A DNA stretch of 64,000 nt, from positions 1 to 64,000 of the forward strand of contig NZ_JAKZAI010000007.1 in NCBI RefSeq assembly GCF_023156235.1, in the 5' to 3' direction. Origin of the DNA: Marinobacter goseongensis (lineage in GTDB: Bacteria; Pseudomonadota; Gammaproteobacteria; Pseudomonadales; Oleiphilaceae). The notes beneath the pieces are model-generated. The model was not told where the DNA came from. It saw nothing but the letters and a program-made list of their open reading frames with translations, and made no database searches. Shown here piece by piece: positions 37,357 to 46,115 of this stretch. The first letter of the stretch is position 1, and each line of letters opens with the position of its first letter. Both the position numbers and the translations under genes were made by a program.

Positions 37357-38517
37357 TCAGTCCTTGCGCTTGCCCGGCAGGGTTCCCATCATCTTGCAGA
37401 TGATGCCCAACATGATTTCGTCGGCGCCGCCGCCGATGGACACCAGCCGCACATCCCGGAACGCGCGTGACAGCGGGTTGTCCCACATGTAGCCCATACC
37501 GCCCCAATACTGCAGGCAGCTGTCGGTTACTTCGCGACCGAGGCGTCCGGCTTTGAGCTTGGCCATGGACGCCAGGCGGGTTACGTCTTTGCCCTCAATG
37601 TGCAATTCACAGGCCTGATAGGTGAGGGCGCGCAGGGCCTCGACTTCGGTTTGCAGCTCGGCCAGGCGGAAGTGAATTACCTGGTTGTTGATCAGCGGCT
37701 GGCCGAAAGTCTTGCGCTCGCGGCAGTAATCGATGGTCATGTTGATGCAGTTCTCCAGCGCCTTGATCACGTTGGCGGCACCCCACAGGCGCTCCTCCTG
37801 GAACTGCAGCATCTGCATCATGAAGCCGGTGCCTTCGGCGCCGATGCGGTTGCTCTGGGGCACGCGCACGTCGTCAAAGAAAATCTGGGCGGTTTCGGAT
37901 GAGCGCATGCCCAACTTGTTCAGGTGCGGGCTGAAGGAAATGCCCGGAGTTTTCATGGGCACGATGATCAGCGATTTGTTCTTATGGGGCTTGTCGTCGG
38001 ACGTGTTGGCCAGCAGGCAGATGAAGTCGGCCTTCGGGCTGTTGGTGATCCACATCTTGGAGCCGTTGATGATGTAGTCGTCGCCGTCTTTTTTGGCGGT
38101 GGTTTTCATGCCGGCAACGTCGGAGCCTGCCCCCACTTCGCTCACACCGATACAGCCGACCATGTCGCCGGCGATGGCGGGTGCCAGGAAGTCCCGTTTG
38201 AGTTCATGGGATCCGAAACGGGCGATGGCAGGAGTGCACATGTCGGTCTGCACGCCCACCGCCAGCGGTACACCGCCGCAGTGGGCCATGCCCAGTTCTT
38301 CCGCAACGACCAGGTTGTAGCTGTAATCCAGCCCCATGCCGCCATACTCTTCCGGCTTCTGTACACCGAGCAGGCCGAGGTTGCCGAGTTTCTTGAACAG
38401 GTCATGAATCGGGAACTCGCCGGCTTCTTCCCAGGCGTCGCAATGGGGGTTAATTTCCTTCTCCACGAAGTCGCGGACGGTTTTTCTCAGGGCTTCGTGT
38501 TCGGCTGTGAATTTCAT
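37357..38517 (-). CDS. atuD: citronellyl-CoA dehydrogenase
   Basis: A 386-residue acyl-CoA dehydrogenase. FAD-binding signatures are visible: GCIGVSEVGAGSDVAGM (near residue 136), WITNSPKADF (near 166) and the C-terminal RDVRLVSIGGGADEIML. It should oxidise citronellyl-CoA to geranyl-CoA, feeding the carboxylase. AGGAG precedes the ATG. It follows atuC with about 100 bases between. Confidence 0.9.
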   Translation of the reverse strand: MKFTAEHEALRKTVRDFVEKEINPHCDAWEEAGEFPIHDLFKKLGNLGLLGVQKPEEYGGMGLDYSYNLVVAEELGMAHCGGVPLAVGVQTDMCTPAIARFGSHELKRDFLAPAIAGDMVGCIGVSEVGAGSDVAGMKTTAKKDGDDYIINGSKMWITNSPKADFICLLANTSDDKPHKNKSLIIVPMKTPGISFSPHLNKLGMRSSETAQIFFDDVRVPQSNRIGAEGTGFMMQMLQFQEERLWGAANVIKALENCINMTIDYCRERKTFGQPLINNQVIHFRLAELQTEVEALRALTYQACELHIEGKDVTRLASMAKLKAGRLGREVTDSCLQYWGGMGYMWDNPLSRAFRDVRLVSIGGGADEIMLGIICKMMGTLPGKRKD

Positions 38518-38568
38518 GTTCTTGTTCTCCTACTGATGATCGAGTTCGTGCCTGCTTGTGTCGATGCA

Positions 38569-38640
38569 GGTCCTCAAGCTTGGGTGGCGGGTGTGGAGGA
38601 CCGATTCCAGAAAGCCAGAATCAAAGCCGAGCCACCCCAA
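38569..38640. repeat. inverted repeats between atuC and atuD
   Basis: GGTCCTC (38569-38575) pairs with GAGGACC (38596-38602), and TTGGGTGGC (38580-38588) pairs with GCCACCC(C)AA (38631-38640) apart from one bulged C. The second arm lies inside the last codons of atuC. The structure could stabilise or end part of the transcript. There is no T run. Confidence 0.45.
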
Positions 38641-40237
38641 ATGTATTAGGCCGCAACTGCCGCGTCTCGGCTTCCCGGCACACGTCCAGAACCAAAGCTA
38701 CGACCCGCCGCGTGTCCCGCGGGTCGATCAGGCCGTCGTCCCAGAGCCGGGCAGTGCCGAACAGGGCCGTGGAGCCGTCCTCCAGTTTCTTGGCCGTGGC
38801 CTGCTCCAGAAAATCGAGGGTCTTCGGATCCGGCTCCATGCCGCTGCGGCGCTGTTTGTCCTCCGCCACGATGCGCATCACTTTGCCGGCCTGGGCCGGA
38901 CCCATGACGGCGGTGCGGCTGTTGGGCCAGGCGAAGATGAATCGCGGATCCAGACCGCGACCACACATCGCGTAGTTACCTGCACCATAGGAACCGCCGA
39001 TCACAATTGCGACCTTTGGCACCCTGCAATTGGCCACGGCCTGAATCATTTTCGAGCCGTGTTTGATGATGCCGTTCTGTTCCGAGTGCGTGCCCACCAT
39101 GAAACCGGTGGTGTTGTGCAGGAACAGCAGAGGGGTTCCAGCCTGGTCACATAGCTGGATGAACTGCGCCGCTTTGGCGGAGCCGGCCGGGGTGATCGGG
39201 CCGTTGTTGCCGATAATGCCAACGGAATGACCCTCGATGCGGATGGTGCCGCACACAGTCTGGTCGTCGAATTCGTTCTTGAAGTCCATGAACTTCGAAC
39301 CGTCGGCGATGCGCGCCAGAATCTCGCGCACGTCATAGGGCTTTTTGGAATCTGCCGGGATCGCGCCCAGCAGCTCCTCCGCCGGATGCAGTGGCTCTTC
39401 CCACTGCAGTTCCCGTTTCGGTGGCAGCTGTTCGTTCCAGGGCAGGGCCTCAAGAATGTTGCGGGCCTGGCGGATGCCGTCGGCGTCGTCTTCCGCCAGG
39501 TATTCGGCGGTGCCGGCAACCTGGGCGTGCATTTCGGCGCCGCCAAGTTCCTCGTCTGTGGCCACTTCACCGGTGGCGGCTTTCAAAAGCGGTGGGCCGG
39601 CCAGAAACATCTTGGCCTGGTCGCGCACGGCGATGACGTAATCCGACAGGCCCGGCTGATAAGCACCGCCGGCGGTGGCGTTGCCGTGCACCACCGTCAC
39701 CTGGGGAATGCCGGCGGCCGACATGCGGGCCTGGTTGGCAAAGCCGCGGGCGCCGAGCACGAAAATATCCGTGGCGTAATTCAGGTTGGCGCCGCCGCTC
39801 TCGGATAGCGACACCACCGGGAGTTTGTTCTCCATGGCGATCTGCTGCAGGCGCAGGGTCTTGTCCAGGCCAGCCGGGGTGATGGTGCCGCCCTTGATGG
39901 CGCTGTTGCTGGCGACCACCAGGCAGCGAATGCCACTGACATAGCCGATGCCGGCGATAATGCCGCCACCGGCCATGCTGCCGTCCTTGTCATCGTGCAT
40001 CTTGTAGCCGGCCAGTGAGCAGAGTTCCAGGAATGGCGCTCCCCGGTCCAGCAGTCGGTTGATCCGGTCCCGCGGCAGCAGTTTGCGCCGCTTGGTGAAC
40101 TTTTCCCGGGCCGCCTCGGCCAGATCCAGAACTTTCTGCTCCACCCCGCGGAAGGTGGTGATGTGGGCTTCCATGGCCTCAGCGTTGGCACGGAAGTCGT
40201 CCGACTGGGGGCTCACGGTGGATTCGATGACCTGCAT
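38621..40237 (-). CDS. atuC: geranyl-CoA carboxylase beta (carboxyltransferase) subunit
   Basis: A 538-residue carboxyltransferase of the propionyl/methylcrotonyl-CoA carboxylase beta family. Typical features are RDRINRLLDRGAPFLELCSLAG near residue 57 (split), ESGGANLNYATDIF (near 147) for acyl-CoA binding, and the biotin-side GSYGAGNYAMCGRGLDPRFIF stretch near 445. With AtuF it forms geranyl-CoA carboxylase. GAGGAG precedes the ATG, ten bases from the atuB stop. Confidence 0.9.
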   Translation of the reverse strand: MQVIESTVSPQSDDFRANAEAMEAHITTFRGVEQKVLDLAEAAREKFTKRRKLLPRDRINRLLDRGAPFLELCSLAGYKMHDDKDGSMAGGGIIAGIGYVSGIRCLVVASNSAIKGGTITPAGLDKTLRLQQIAMENKLPVVSLSESGGANLNYATDIFVLGARGFANQARMSAAGIPQVTVVHGNATAGGAYQPGLSDYVIAVRDQAKMFLAGPPLLKAATGEVATDEELGGAEMHAQVAGTAEYLAEDDADGIRQARNILEALPWNEQLPPKRELQWEEPLHPAEELLGAIPADSKKPYDVREILARIADGSKFMDFKNEFDDQTVCGTIRIEGHSVGIIGNNGPITPAGSAKAAQFIQLCDQAGTPLLFLHNTTGFMVGTHSEQNGIIKHGSKMIQAVANCRVPKVAIVIGGSYGAGNYAMCGRGLDPRFIFAWPNSRTAVMGPAQAGKVMRIVAEDKQRRSGMEPDPKTLDFLEQATAKKLEDGSTALFGTARLWDDGLIDPRDTRRVVALVLDVCREAETRQLRPNTFGVARL

Positions 40238-40247
40238 TATGTGCTCC

Positions 40248-41114
40248 TCAGTCTTCGCTCAGCACTTTCGGGGTGATGGCGCGGTGGAAGCCGTTGTAGG
40301 GTTCGTTGTTCTTTGCTTTCGGCAGTGGCCACACCCGGCCGCCCTGGGAGGCGCCGCCGTCGATTCGCAGGCAGTCGCCACTGATGAAGGCTGCGCCCGG
40401 GCTTAGCAGAAAGCAGATAGCGGAGCTGACTTCCGATTCGGTGCCCATACGCTTGATGGGCACGTTGTCGCCCAGGCTGCGAATCCACTGACGCATGTGC
40501 TCGGGGTAGTTGTCCATGCCACTGGAGGCAATCCAGCCCGGGGCCACGGCGTTAACACGCACGCCGGATGCGCCCCACTCAACCGCCGCGGTCTGGGTAA
40601 AGTTGACCATGCCCGCCCGTGCTGCGCCGGAGTGGCCCATGCCGGGCATGCCGCCCCACATGTCAGCGACAATGTTGACGATGGAGCCGCCGGTTTTGGA
40701 CAACGCCTGGGTGTAAGCCTCCCGCGCCATCAGGAAGCCGCCGGTCAGGTTGGTGCGCACCACGGTTTCCCAGCCTTTCTGGCTGATTCCGGTCAGCGGC
40801 GCCTGGAACTGGCCGCCGGCGTTATTCACCACGCCGTGCAACCCGCCGTGCTCGGCAATGATGGCCTTGACCGTGGCTTTGACCGACTCTTCCTCACGGA
40901 TATCGCAGGCGTGGGCAGAGGCAATGCCGCCGTCTTCGATGATTTCCGCTTTCACCGCTTCGACCTTTTCCGCCTTGCGGCCGACCAGTGCCACCCGGGC
41001 ACCCAGCGCGGCCAGCTCGTGGGCGGTGCAGCGACCGATGCCGGAACCACCGCCGGTGACGATAAAGGTCTGGCCCTTGAACAGGTCAGGGTGAAAAATG
41101 GATTGATAGCTCAT
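40248..41114 (-). CDS. atuB: SDR-family protein AtuB, peroxisomal enoyl-CoA reductase-like
   Basis: A 288-residue SDR with the cofactor motif [12 protein letters not shown] (near residue 20) and NNAGG. The usual YxxxK is missing: the active-site segment reads [14 protein letters not shown], as in the PECR/2,4-dienoyl-CoA reductase branch. [11 protein letters not shown] near the C-terminus fits the same branch. It may therefore act on an unsaturated CoA ester rather than an alcohol. Its ATG overlaps the atuA stop by four bases. Confidence 0.88.
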   Translation of the reverse strand: MSYQSIFHPDLFKGQTFIVTGGGSGIGRCTAHELAALGARVALVGRKAEKVEAVKAEIIEDGGIASAHACDIREEESVKATVKAIIAEHGGLHGVVNNAGGQFQAPLTGISQKGWETVVRTNLTGGFLMAREAYTQALSKTGGSIVNIVADMWGGMPGMGHSGAARAGMVNFTQTAAVEWGASGVRVNAVAPGWIASSGMDNYPEHMRQWIRSLGDNVPIKRMGTESEVSSAICFLLSPGAAFISGDCLRIDGGASQGGRVWPLPKAKNNEPYNGFHRAITPKVLSED

Positions 41115-42919
41115 GAACGTTGTCCTTTTTCCAGAGCGGCCCGGGTAACGGGCACAGGGAATTCCAGTAATTGCTGGGCGAAGGCCTTACCTTGCGGATC
41201 AATGCGCAGGCTGGCGACGCCACCGCCGCCAAGGCTGTGCTCCAGCAGGAAATTGAAGGCGTGGAAACCGGGCAGGGCCCACCGGGTGACTCGGCCGGTT
41301 TCAGGGTTCAGTGTGTGGGCCATCCACTCGGCCACGGCCGACTCCGTCAGTGCCGCCGCTATAAAGGGGACAAAATCCGGGTGGCGGGCAATCACGCCGA
41401 TATTGCTGTGGTCGCCCTTGTCGCCACTGCGGGCCCAGGCCAGATCCACCAGGCGAACGGTGGTGTCCGTTGCCGGTGATGCCCCGGTGGGCGCCGGTTC
41501 GGCCACAGCGGCGGCATCGAAGCCACCGGCGGTGTCCACGGTGACCGTCTGTTTCTCGCCGCCCAGATCAACCGCCACGGTGACCTCGGGTTTCGGCACC
41601 AGGCAGGAGTAGAGGCGTATTTTTGGCCACACCGTGGGGCGGCCGCCGACAATGCCGGTAATGCCCGGTGCCATGCCAGTAGCGGCCTGGGCGATCTCGC
41701 GGGAGAACAACACCAGGGCCTCTTTCTTGGGGTGGGCGGTGCTGATTTTTACCACCACCTCCCGGCAATCCTGGCGCTGGCCGTGGGCGCCATAGGTGGC
41801 TTCTGTGCCCAGTAACTCAACGCTGGTTTCGGTGTAATCCGGCAGGCCGCGCTCACTGAACATACGGGAGGTTTTGGCCAGAATGGCGTCGGCGACGGCT
41901 TGCGCCTTGGCTTTGGCGTCGAGGCCGGCAAGCAGGAAAGTAACGGTGCATTTGAAGCCGTCGGGCCAGGTGCCGGACACCTTGTAGCTGTCGGTGGGCG
42001 GCAGGCCGCGGGCACCGCGTACGGTGACCTGATTCTCGCCGGTCTCGGTCAGTTCCACACCGGTGAAATCGCAGGTGACGTCCGGCAGCAGATAGGCGCG
42101 GGGGTCACCGATTTCATAGACCAGCTGCTCGGCCACTGTGCCGCGGCTGACCATTCCGCCAGTGCCGTCGGCTTTGGTCATCAGAAAGTCGCCATTGGCG
42201 CTGATTTCCGCAATGGGAAAGCCCATGTCAGCGTAGCCGTCGGCGACCTGCTGCCAGTCGGTGAAGTTGCCGCCGGTGGATTGCGCGCCGCATTCCAGAA
42301 GATGGCCAGCCAGACTGCCCTGGGCGAGTTTGTCGTAATCGCTCCAGCTCCAGCCGAATTCGTGAACCAGGGGCGCCAGTACCAATGCGCTATCTGCCAC
42401 GCGGCCCGTAATGACTATGTCCGCGCCCTGTTCCAGAGCGGCTACAAGACCGGGTGCGCCCAGGTAAGCGTTGAGGCTGACCATCATCGGCGGCATCCGC
42501 TGGCCGGTGGTCATCTCGGTGATGCCCGATTCTGCCAGCGGTTTCTTTTTCATCAGCAGGTCATCGCCCAGCACCAGTGCGATATTCAGTTCCACGCCGG
42601 CCTTCTCACACAATGCCTGCAGGGCATCGCGGCAGGCCACCGGATTCACACCGCCAGCATTGGCCAGTACCCGAATGCCTTTTTCCTTGATATCACCCAG
42701 CAGCGGCGCCATCACGGTCTGAACAAAATCCCGCGCATAGCCCTGAGTGGGGTCTTTCATCTTCTGGCCGGCCATGATCGACATGGTGATTTCCGCCAGG
42801 TAGTCGGCCACCAGGTAGTCGATATTGCCTTTGTGAACGAGCTGGGCCGCTGCGGTTTCGGTGTCGCCCCAGAAGGCTGCGGAGCAGCCGATACGAACGG
42901 TTTTTTGAGAATCTGCCAT
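41111..42919 (-). CDS. atuA: acyclic terpene utilisation protein AtuA (DUF1446)
   Basis: A 602-residue protein. The DUF1446 domain fills about residues 8-450 ([13 protein letters not shown] at the start; [33 protein letters not shown]). A separate C-terminal domain of about 100 residues begins [20 protein letters not shown]. The biochemical role is unproven, but it is required for growth on citronellol in Pseudomonas and always marks the cluster. AAGGC precedes the ATG. First gene of the minus-strand operon. Confidence 0.92.
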   Translation of the reverse strand: MADSQKTVRIGCSAAFWGDTETAAAQLVHKGNIDYLVADYLAEITMSIMAGQKMKDPTQGYARDFVQTVMAPLLGDIKEKGIRVLANAGGVNPVACRDALQALCEKAGVELNIALVLGDDLLMKKKPLAESGITEMTTGQRMPPMMVSLNAYLGAPGLVAALEQGADIVITGRVADSALVLAPLVHEFGWSWSDYDKLAQGSLAGHLLECGAQSTGGNFTDWQQVADGYADMGFPIAEISANGDFLMTKADGTGGMVSRGTVAEQLVYEIGDPRAYLLPDVTCDFTGVELTETGENQVTVRGARGLPPTDSYKVSGTWPDGFKCTVTFLLAGLDAKAKAQAVADAILAKTSRMFSERGLPDYTETSVELLGTEATYGAHGQRQDCREVVVKISTAHPKKEALVLFSREIAQAATGMAPGITGIVGGRPTVWPKIRLYSCLVPKPEVTVAVDLGGEKQTVTVDTAGGFDAAAVAEPAPTGASPATDTTVRLVDLAWARSGDKGDHSNIGVIARHPDFVPFIAAALTESAVAEWMAHTLNPETGRVTRWALPGFHAFNFLLEHSLGGGGVASLRIDPQGKAFAQQLLEFPVPVTRAALEKGQRS

Positions 42920-43001
42920 GGTTGTTGCCTTGTGACCGGTGGCCGTTCAGGAGCAGAGCAAGCGTCACTGACGGAGGTTGGCTTAGGATAAAAACGACAA
43001 T

Positions 43002-43019
43002 ACCAAGCAAGCGCTTGGT
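43002..43019. promoter_or_regulatory. TetR-type operator between atuA and atuR
   Basis: ACCAAGC-AAGC-GCTTGGT has perfect seven-base arms. It lies upstream of both divergent genes, overlaps the likely -35 region of atuA and adjoins a possible atuR promoter (TTGTAA at 43020-43025, TAGAAT at 43042-43047, 16 bases apart). This is the site expected for repression by AtuR. Confidence 0.75.
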
Positions 43020-43078
43020 TTGTAAACAGTCAAATTGCGGGTAGAATTACAAAATCGTTTCGCCGCCTGGATTAGCCC

Positions 43079-43693
43079 GTGACTCAAGACGCCATTCTCC
43101 GTTCCCTGATTGCAGAAAATCTGGTCTCCGATCCTGCGGGCGCCCGCGGGCGTCTGTTAAAGGAAGCGGCCCGGTTGTTCCGGGATAAAGGCTATGAGCG
43201 CACCACGGTGCGGGATCTGGCCGCAGCCGTAGGCATTCAGTCCGGCAGCCTGTTTCACCATTTCCGCACCAAGGAAGACATTCTCAAGGCGGTGATGGTG
43301 GAAACCATCCGTCTCAACACCGCGTTGATGCAGGCCGCGATGGACGCCGTGGATGCTCCCCGGGACAAGCTCCGGGCACTGATTCGTGCCGAGCTCGAAT
43401 CGATCAACGGGCAGACCGGAGAGGCCATGGCGGTGCTGGTGTTTGAGTGGCGCAGCCTGTCGGAGGACGCTCAGGCCGCGGTGCTGGAGTTGCGGGACAT
43501 CTATGAACAGTTGTGGCTGGATGTACTGGAGGCGGTAAAAGCCGCAGGCTATCTTCGGGCCGAACCGTTTGTGGTGCGCCGGTTGTTGACCGGTGCCCTG
43601 AGCTGGACCGTGACCTGGTATCGCCCGGATGGCGGGTTGAGTCTGGATGGCCTGACGGACCAGGTGGTCGCGATGATGGGGCTGGCGGAGTAG
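43079..43693 (+). CDS. atuR: TetR-family regulator AtuR
   Basis: A 204-residue TetR-family repressor. The helix-turn-helix is TTVRDLAAAVGIQSGSLFHH (residues about 42-61), followed by FRTKEDILKAVM and an effector domain. The GTG start has a weak ribosome-binding site, with no better option. Divergence from atuA and the palindrome between them make it the cluster repressor, released presumably by a terpenoyl-CoA or acid. Confidence 0.85.
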   Translation: MTQDAILRSLIAENLVSDPAGARGRLLKEAARLFRDKGYERTTVRDLAAAVGIQSGSLFHHFRTKEDILKAVMVETIRLNTALMQAAMDAVDAPRDKLRALIRAELESINGQTGEAMAVLVFEWRSLSEDAQAAVLELRDIYEQLWLDVLEAVKAAGYLRAEPFVVRRLLTGALSWTVTWYRPDGGLSLDGLTDQVVAMMGLAE

Positions 43694-43767
43694 TCGACCC
43701 GGAACACAGTGGCAAAATGTTTCATTAATGGTACAAATGTACTGCGAATGCGCCCTTTCTGAAGTTA

Positions 43768-43781
43768 TTGATTTTAATCAA
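43768..43781. promoter_or_regulatory. perfect Anr/FNR box upstream of the TRAP operon
   Basis: TTGATTTTAATCAA is an exact match to TTGAT-N4-ATCAA. A TATCTT at 43801-43806 lies where a -10 element of an FNR-activated (class II) promoter would be, putting the box centre near -39 to -41. The transcript would have a leader of about 145 bases before the TatT-like gene. Confidence 0.7.
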
Positions 43782-43958
43782 AATAATTCCAGAAGTTTCC
43801 TATCTTGCCGGGCCATTGGCCTGATCGGCATGACCCGGTCGGCATTCGAGCCATTTTTGTGAGAGAAGAATCGCCGCATTCTTTCAGGTGTCGAAGGTGC
43901 AAGGGGTGTGTACCGACACTCCGAACTTATAAAAACAACTTAGAACACAAGGCGAATT

Positions 43959-45020
43959 ATGATCTCTTCACTGGATAAAACCGTCGGGTGCATGGTTGCC
44001 ATGCGCAACAAGCTGTTTGCCCTCGCTGCACTGGCCCTCCTGGCTGGTTGCTCGGCAAATCCCATATACACCACAACAGGCATTGTACTCTCCAACTACG
44101 CCGAGGGAGAGGCAACACCCTATGTGCTGCAGATGTCTGACACGGAAATGGCCTGTGCCCTCGGTGAAAGTCTTGATCCGCTTATTTATTCATTCTCACG
44201 CGTGACCGCGCCACCTGATATCCCTGGTTCGTTGATCATGTTGCTGGCGGGCAACTGTTCTGAGCTGCGCGCATGGGAGGCGGAGCTGGAGTATCTGCGT
44301 GAAGATTACGCAGGCAACGTGCCAGCAGCCAAAGACGCCCGGGAGCGTGCAAAGCGCCTGAATGCGGAGACCGCACAGCGTCGATATATTGCTTTCCAGC
44401 GTGGCATGGCCGCGTACGACTTTGATCCCGGTGCTGAAAAGCTTGAGTGCCCATTCCTGTTTTCGGATCAGGACGAACTGACGTTCCTGGTGAGCCTGCT
44501 GACCGGCATGCAGGCGATCGTCAACGACGCCAACTCCGGCGCAATGGCGGGCATTCCCCGCAACATCGCGCCACAGGCCGAGCGGGCGGCTACCTGTATT
44601 GATAACGAAAAGTGGGGCGGGCTGCCTAATGCGGTTCGGAGCCTGGTGTGGCTGTTATTGCCAGACACCCGGCCGGCACTGGCTCCCGATCCCTGGGCGG
44701 TTCTTGAAAACAGCTCCAAACTCGGGATCGCTTCTGGCCTCCGTGTATCCATGGCGCTTGAGGCCGTAGCCGCGGAAACCTTTGGCCGACCAGACGTTCT
44801 GGAAGATGTTATTGCGCGGTTCGCAGAGGCCGAGAACACCATAGTCGTCAGCGACGATTATCGGTTGCTTGATGAAATCGCTCGCGACGTTATCCAGTTC
44901 TCTTCTGACAAACACTGGACTGCGAATTACGGTTACCGCACGCCGCGGAGCTTTTTCGGCAAGATGAGCCCCGAGCGGGCAGAAGATGTGGAAACCATGA
45001 ACCTGGACGACCTGCTGTAA
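43959..45020 (+). CDS. TRAP transporter TatT-like lipoprotein
   Basis: A 353-residue lipoprotein with lipobox LLAGC (Cys31), helical throughout, with no membrane helix after the signal. By content and position it matches the T-component (TatT) of TPR-associated TRAP transporters: it is followed by a solute-binding protein and a TRAP permease. The ATG at 43959 has AAGG at a good distance; an ATG 15 codons on would give a shorter signal peptide. Individual TPR units are not clear by eye. Confidence 0.75.
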   Translation: MISSLDKTVGCMVAMRNKLFALAALALLAGCSANPIYTTTGIVLSNYAEGEATPYVLQMSDTEMACALGESLDPLIYSFSRVTAPPDIPGSLIMLLAGNCSELRAWEAELEYLREDYAGNVPAAKDARERAKRLNAETAQRRYIAFQRGMAAYDFDPGAEKLECPFLFSDQDELTFLVSLLTGMQAIVNDANSGAMAGIPRNIAPQAERAATCIDNEKWGGLPNAVRSLVWLLLPDTRPALAPDPWAVLENSSKLGIASGLRVSMALEAVAAETFGRPDVLEDVIARFAEAENTIVVSDDYRLLDEIARDVIQFSSDKHWTANYGYRTPRSFFGKMSPERAEDVETMNLDDLL

Positions 45021-45083
45021 GCAGGCGTCCACAGGCGTTGAAAGAAAACCCTTACAAACACAAGAATGACCCGGAGGTCAATT

Positions 45084-46094
45084 ATGATCCGTAAATCCCT
45101 TGCTGCCTTGTCCCTGGTTGCTGTGGCCCCTTTTGCTGCGGCTGAATCGGTCAAGATGTGCGTGTTCGACGTCATCGGTGCCAACGGTGACATGTTCAAT
45201 ATGGTCAAGGACTATGCCCTTGAGATGAAGGCTCACGGCGTGGATTTCGATCTGCGCCCCTATACCGACGAAGGCGTCGCAGTGGGTGACTTCAACTCCG
45301 GCCAGTGTGACGCCGTTGCGGCCACTGATTTGCGCACCCGTCCGTTTAACAAGTTCGCGGGCAGTATCAGCGCGGTTGGGGCGATTCCGAGCTATGACGA
45401 CCTGAAGACCGTGCTGGCCACCTTGGCGCAGCCCAAGGCCGCGCCGCTGATGCAGCAGGGCGGCTACGAAGTGCTGGGAATCGTGCCCATCGGCGCAGGA
45501 TACCTGTTTGTAAATGACCGCAGCATCGACACGGCGGGTGAGTTGGCCGGTAAGCGCATGGCAACCCTGGATTACCAGAAAGACGCCATTCACATGGTTA
45601 ACCACGTCAAGGCCACGGTTGTGCCCTCCGACATCACCAACTTTGCCGGCAAGTTCAACAACGGCTCGGTGGATACCGCTTATGCTCCGGCCTTCGCGTA
45701 TGAGGCCCTGGAACTTTACAAGGGCGTGGGCGACAAGGGCGGTATCGTTGACTACCCACTGGCACAATTGACCATTCAGGTGATTGCCCGTGAAGGCGTT
45801 GTCGACGCCGAGACCGCACAGAAATCCCGGGAAGTGGCATGGGGCATGTACGGTCAGGCAATGAACCTGATTCGTGGTCAGGAGGAAGCGATTCCTGAGA
45901 AGCAATGGATCCAAATTTCAGAGAGTGATATTGAAGGTTACCAGGAGATGTTCCGCGAGAACCGCCTGCAGCTTCGTGATGGCAGTGGCGGTGCAGACAA
46001 GGTTTACCATCCCAAGATGATGAGCCTGCTCAGCAAGATCCGCTGCACCAGCAACCCGTCTGCGTCTGAGTGCACCGCAAGCGATCGCGAATAA
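45084..46094 (+). CDS. DUF6091 putative solute-binding protein of TRAP system
   Basis: A 336-residue periplasmic protein with GGAGG before the ATG and a clear signal peptide (MIRKSLAALSLVAVAPFAAA). It reads VKMCVFDVIGANGDMFNMVKDYALEM at the start and continues as a two-lobe binding protein; the family is DUF6091, found with TatT-like lipoproteins and TRAP permeases. Cysteines occur near both ends (CVFD; CTSNPSASEC). Substrate unknown. It lies 63 bases after the TatT-like gene and 21 before the permease. Confidence 0.85.
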   Translation: MIRKSLAALSLVAVAPFAAAESVKMCVFDVIGANGDMFNMVKDYALEMKAHGVDFDLRPYTDEGVAVGDFNSGQCDAVAATDLRTRPFNKFAGSISAVGAIPSYDDLKTVLATLAQPKAAPLMQQGGYEVLGIVPIGAGYLFVNDRSIDTAGELAGKRMATLDYQKDAIHMVNHVKATVVPSDITNFAGKFNNGSVDTAYAPAFAYEALELYKGVGDKGGIVDYPLAQLTIQVIAREGVVDAETAQKSREVAWGMYGQAMNLIRGQEEAIPEKQWIQISESDIEGYQEMFRENRLQLRDGSGGADKVYHPKMMSLLSKIRCTSNPSASECTASDRE

Positions 46095-46115
46095 TAACTT
46101 CAAGGCTGATCCTTC

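Noticed and set aside
41900..42991. 363-codon open frame antisense to atuA
   Set aside because: It shadows the AtuA coding region and would run through the atuA start region; no recognisable product.
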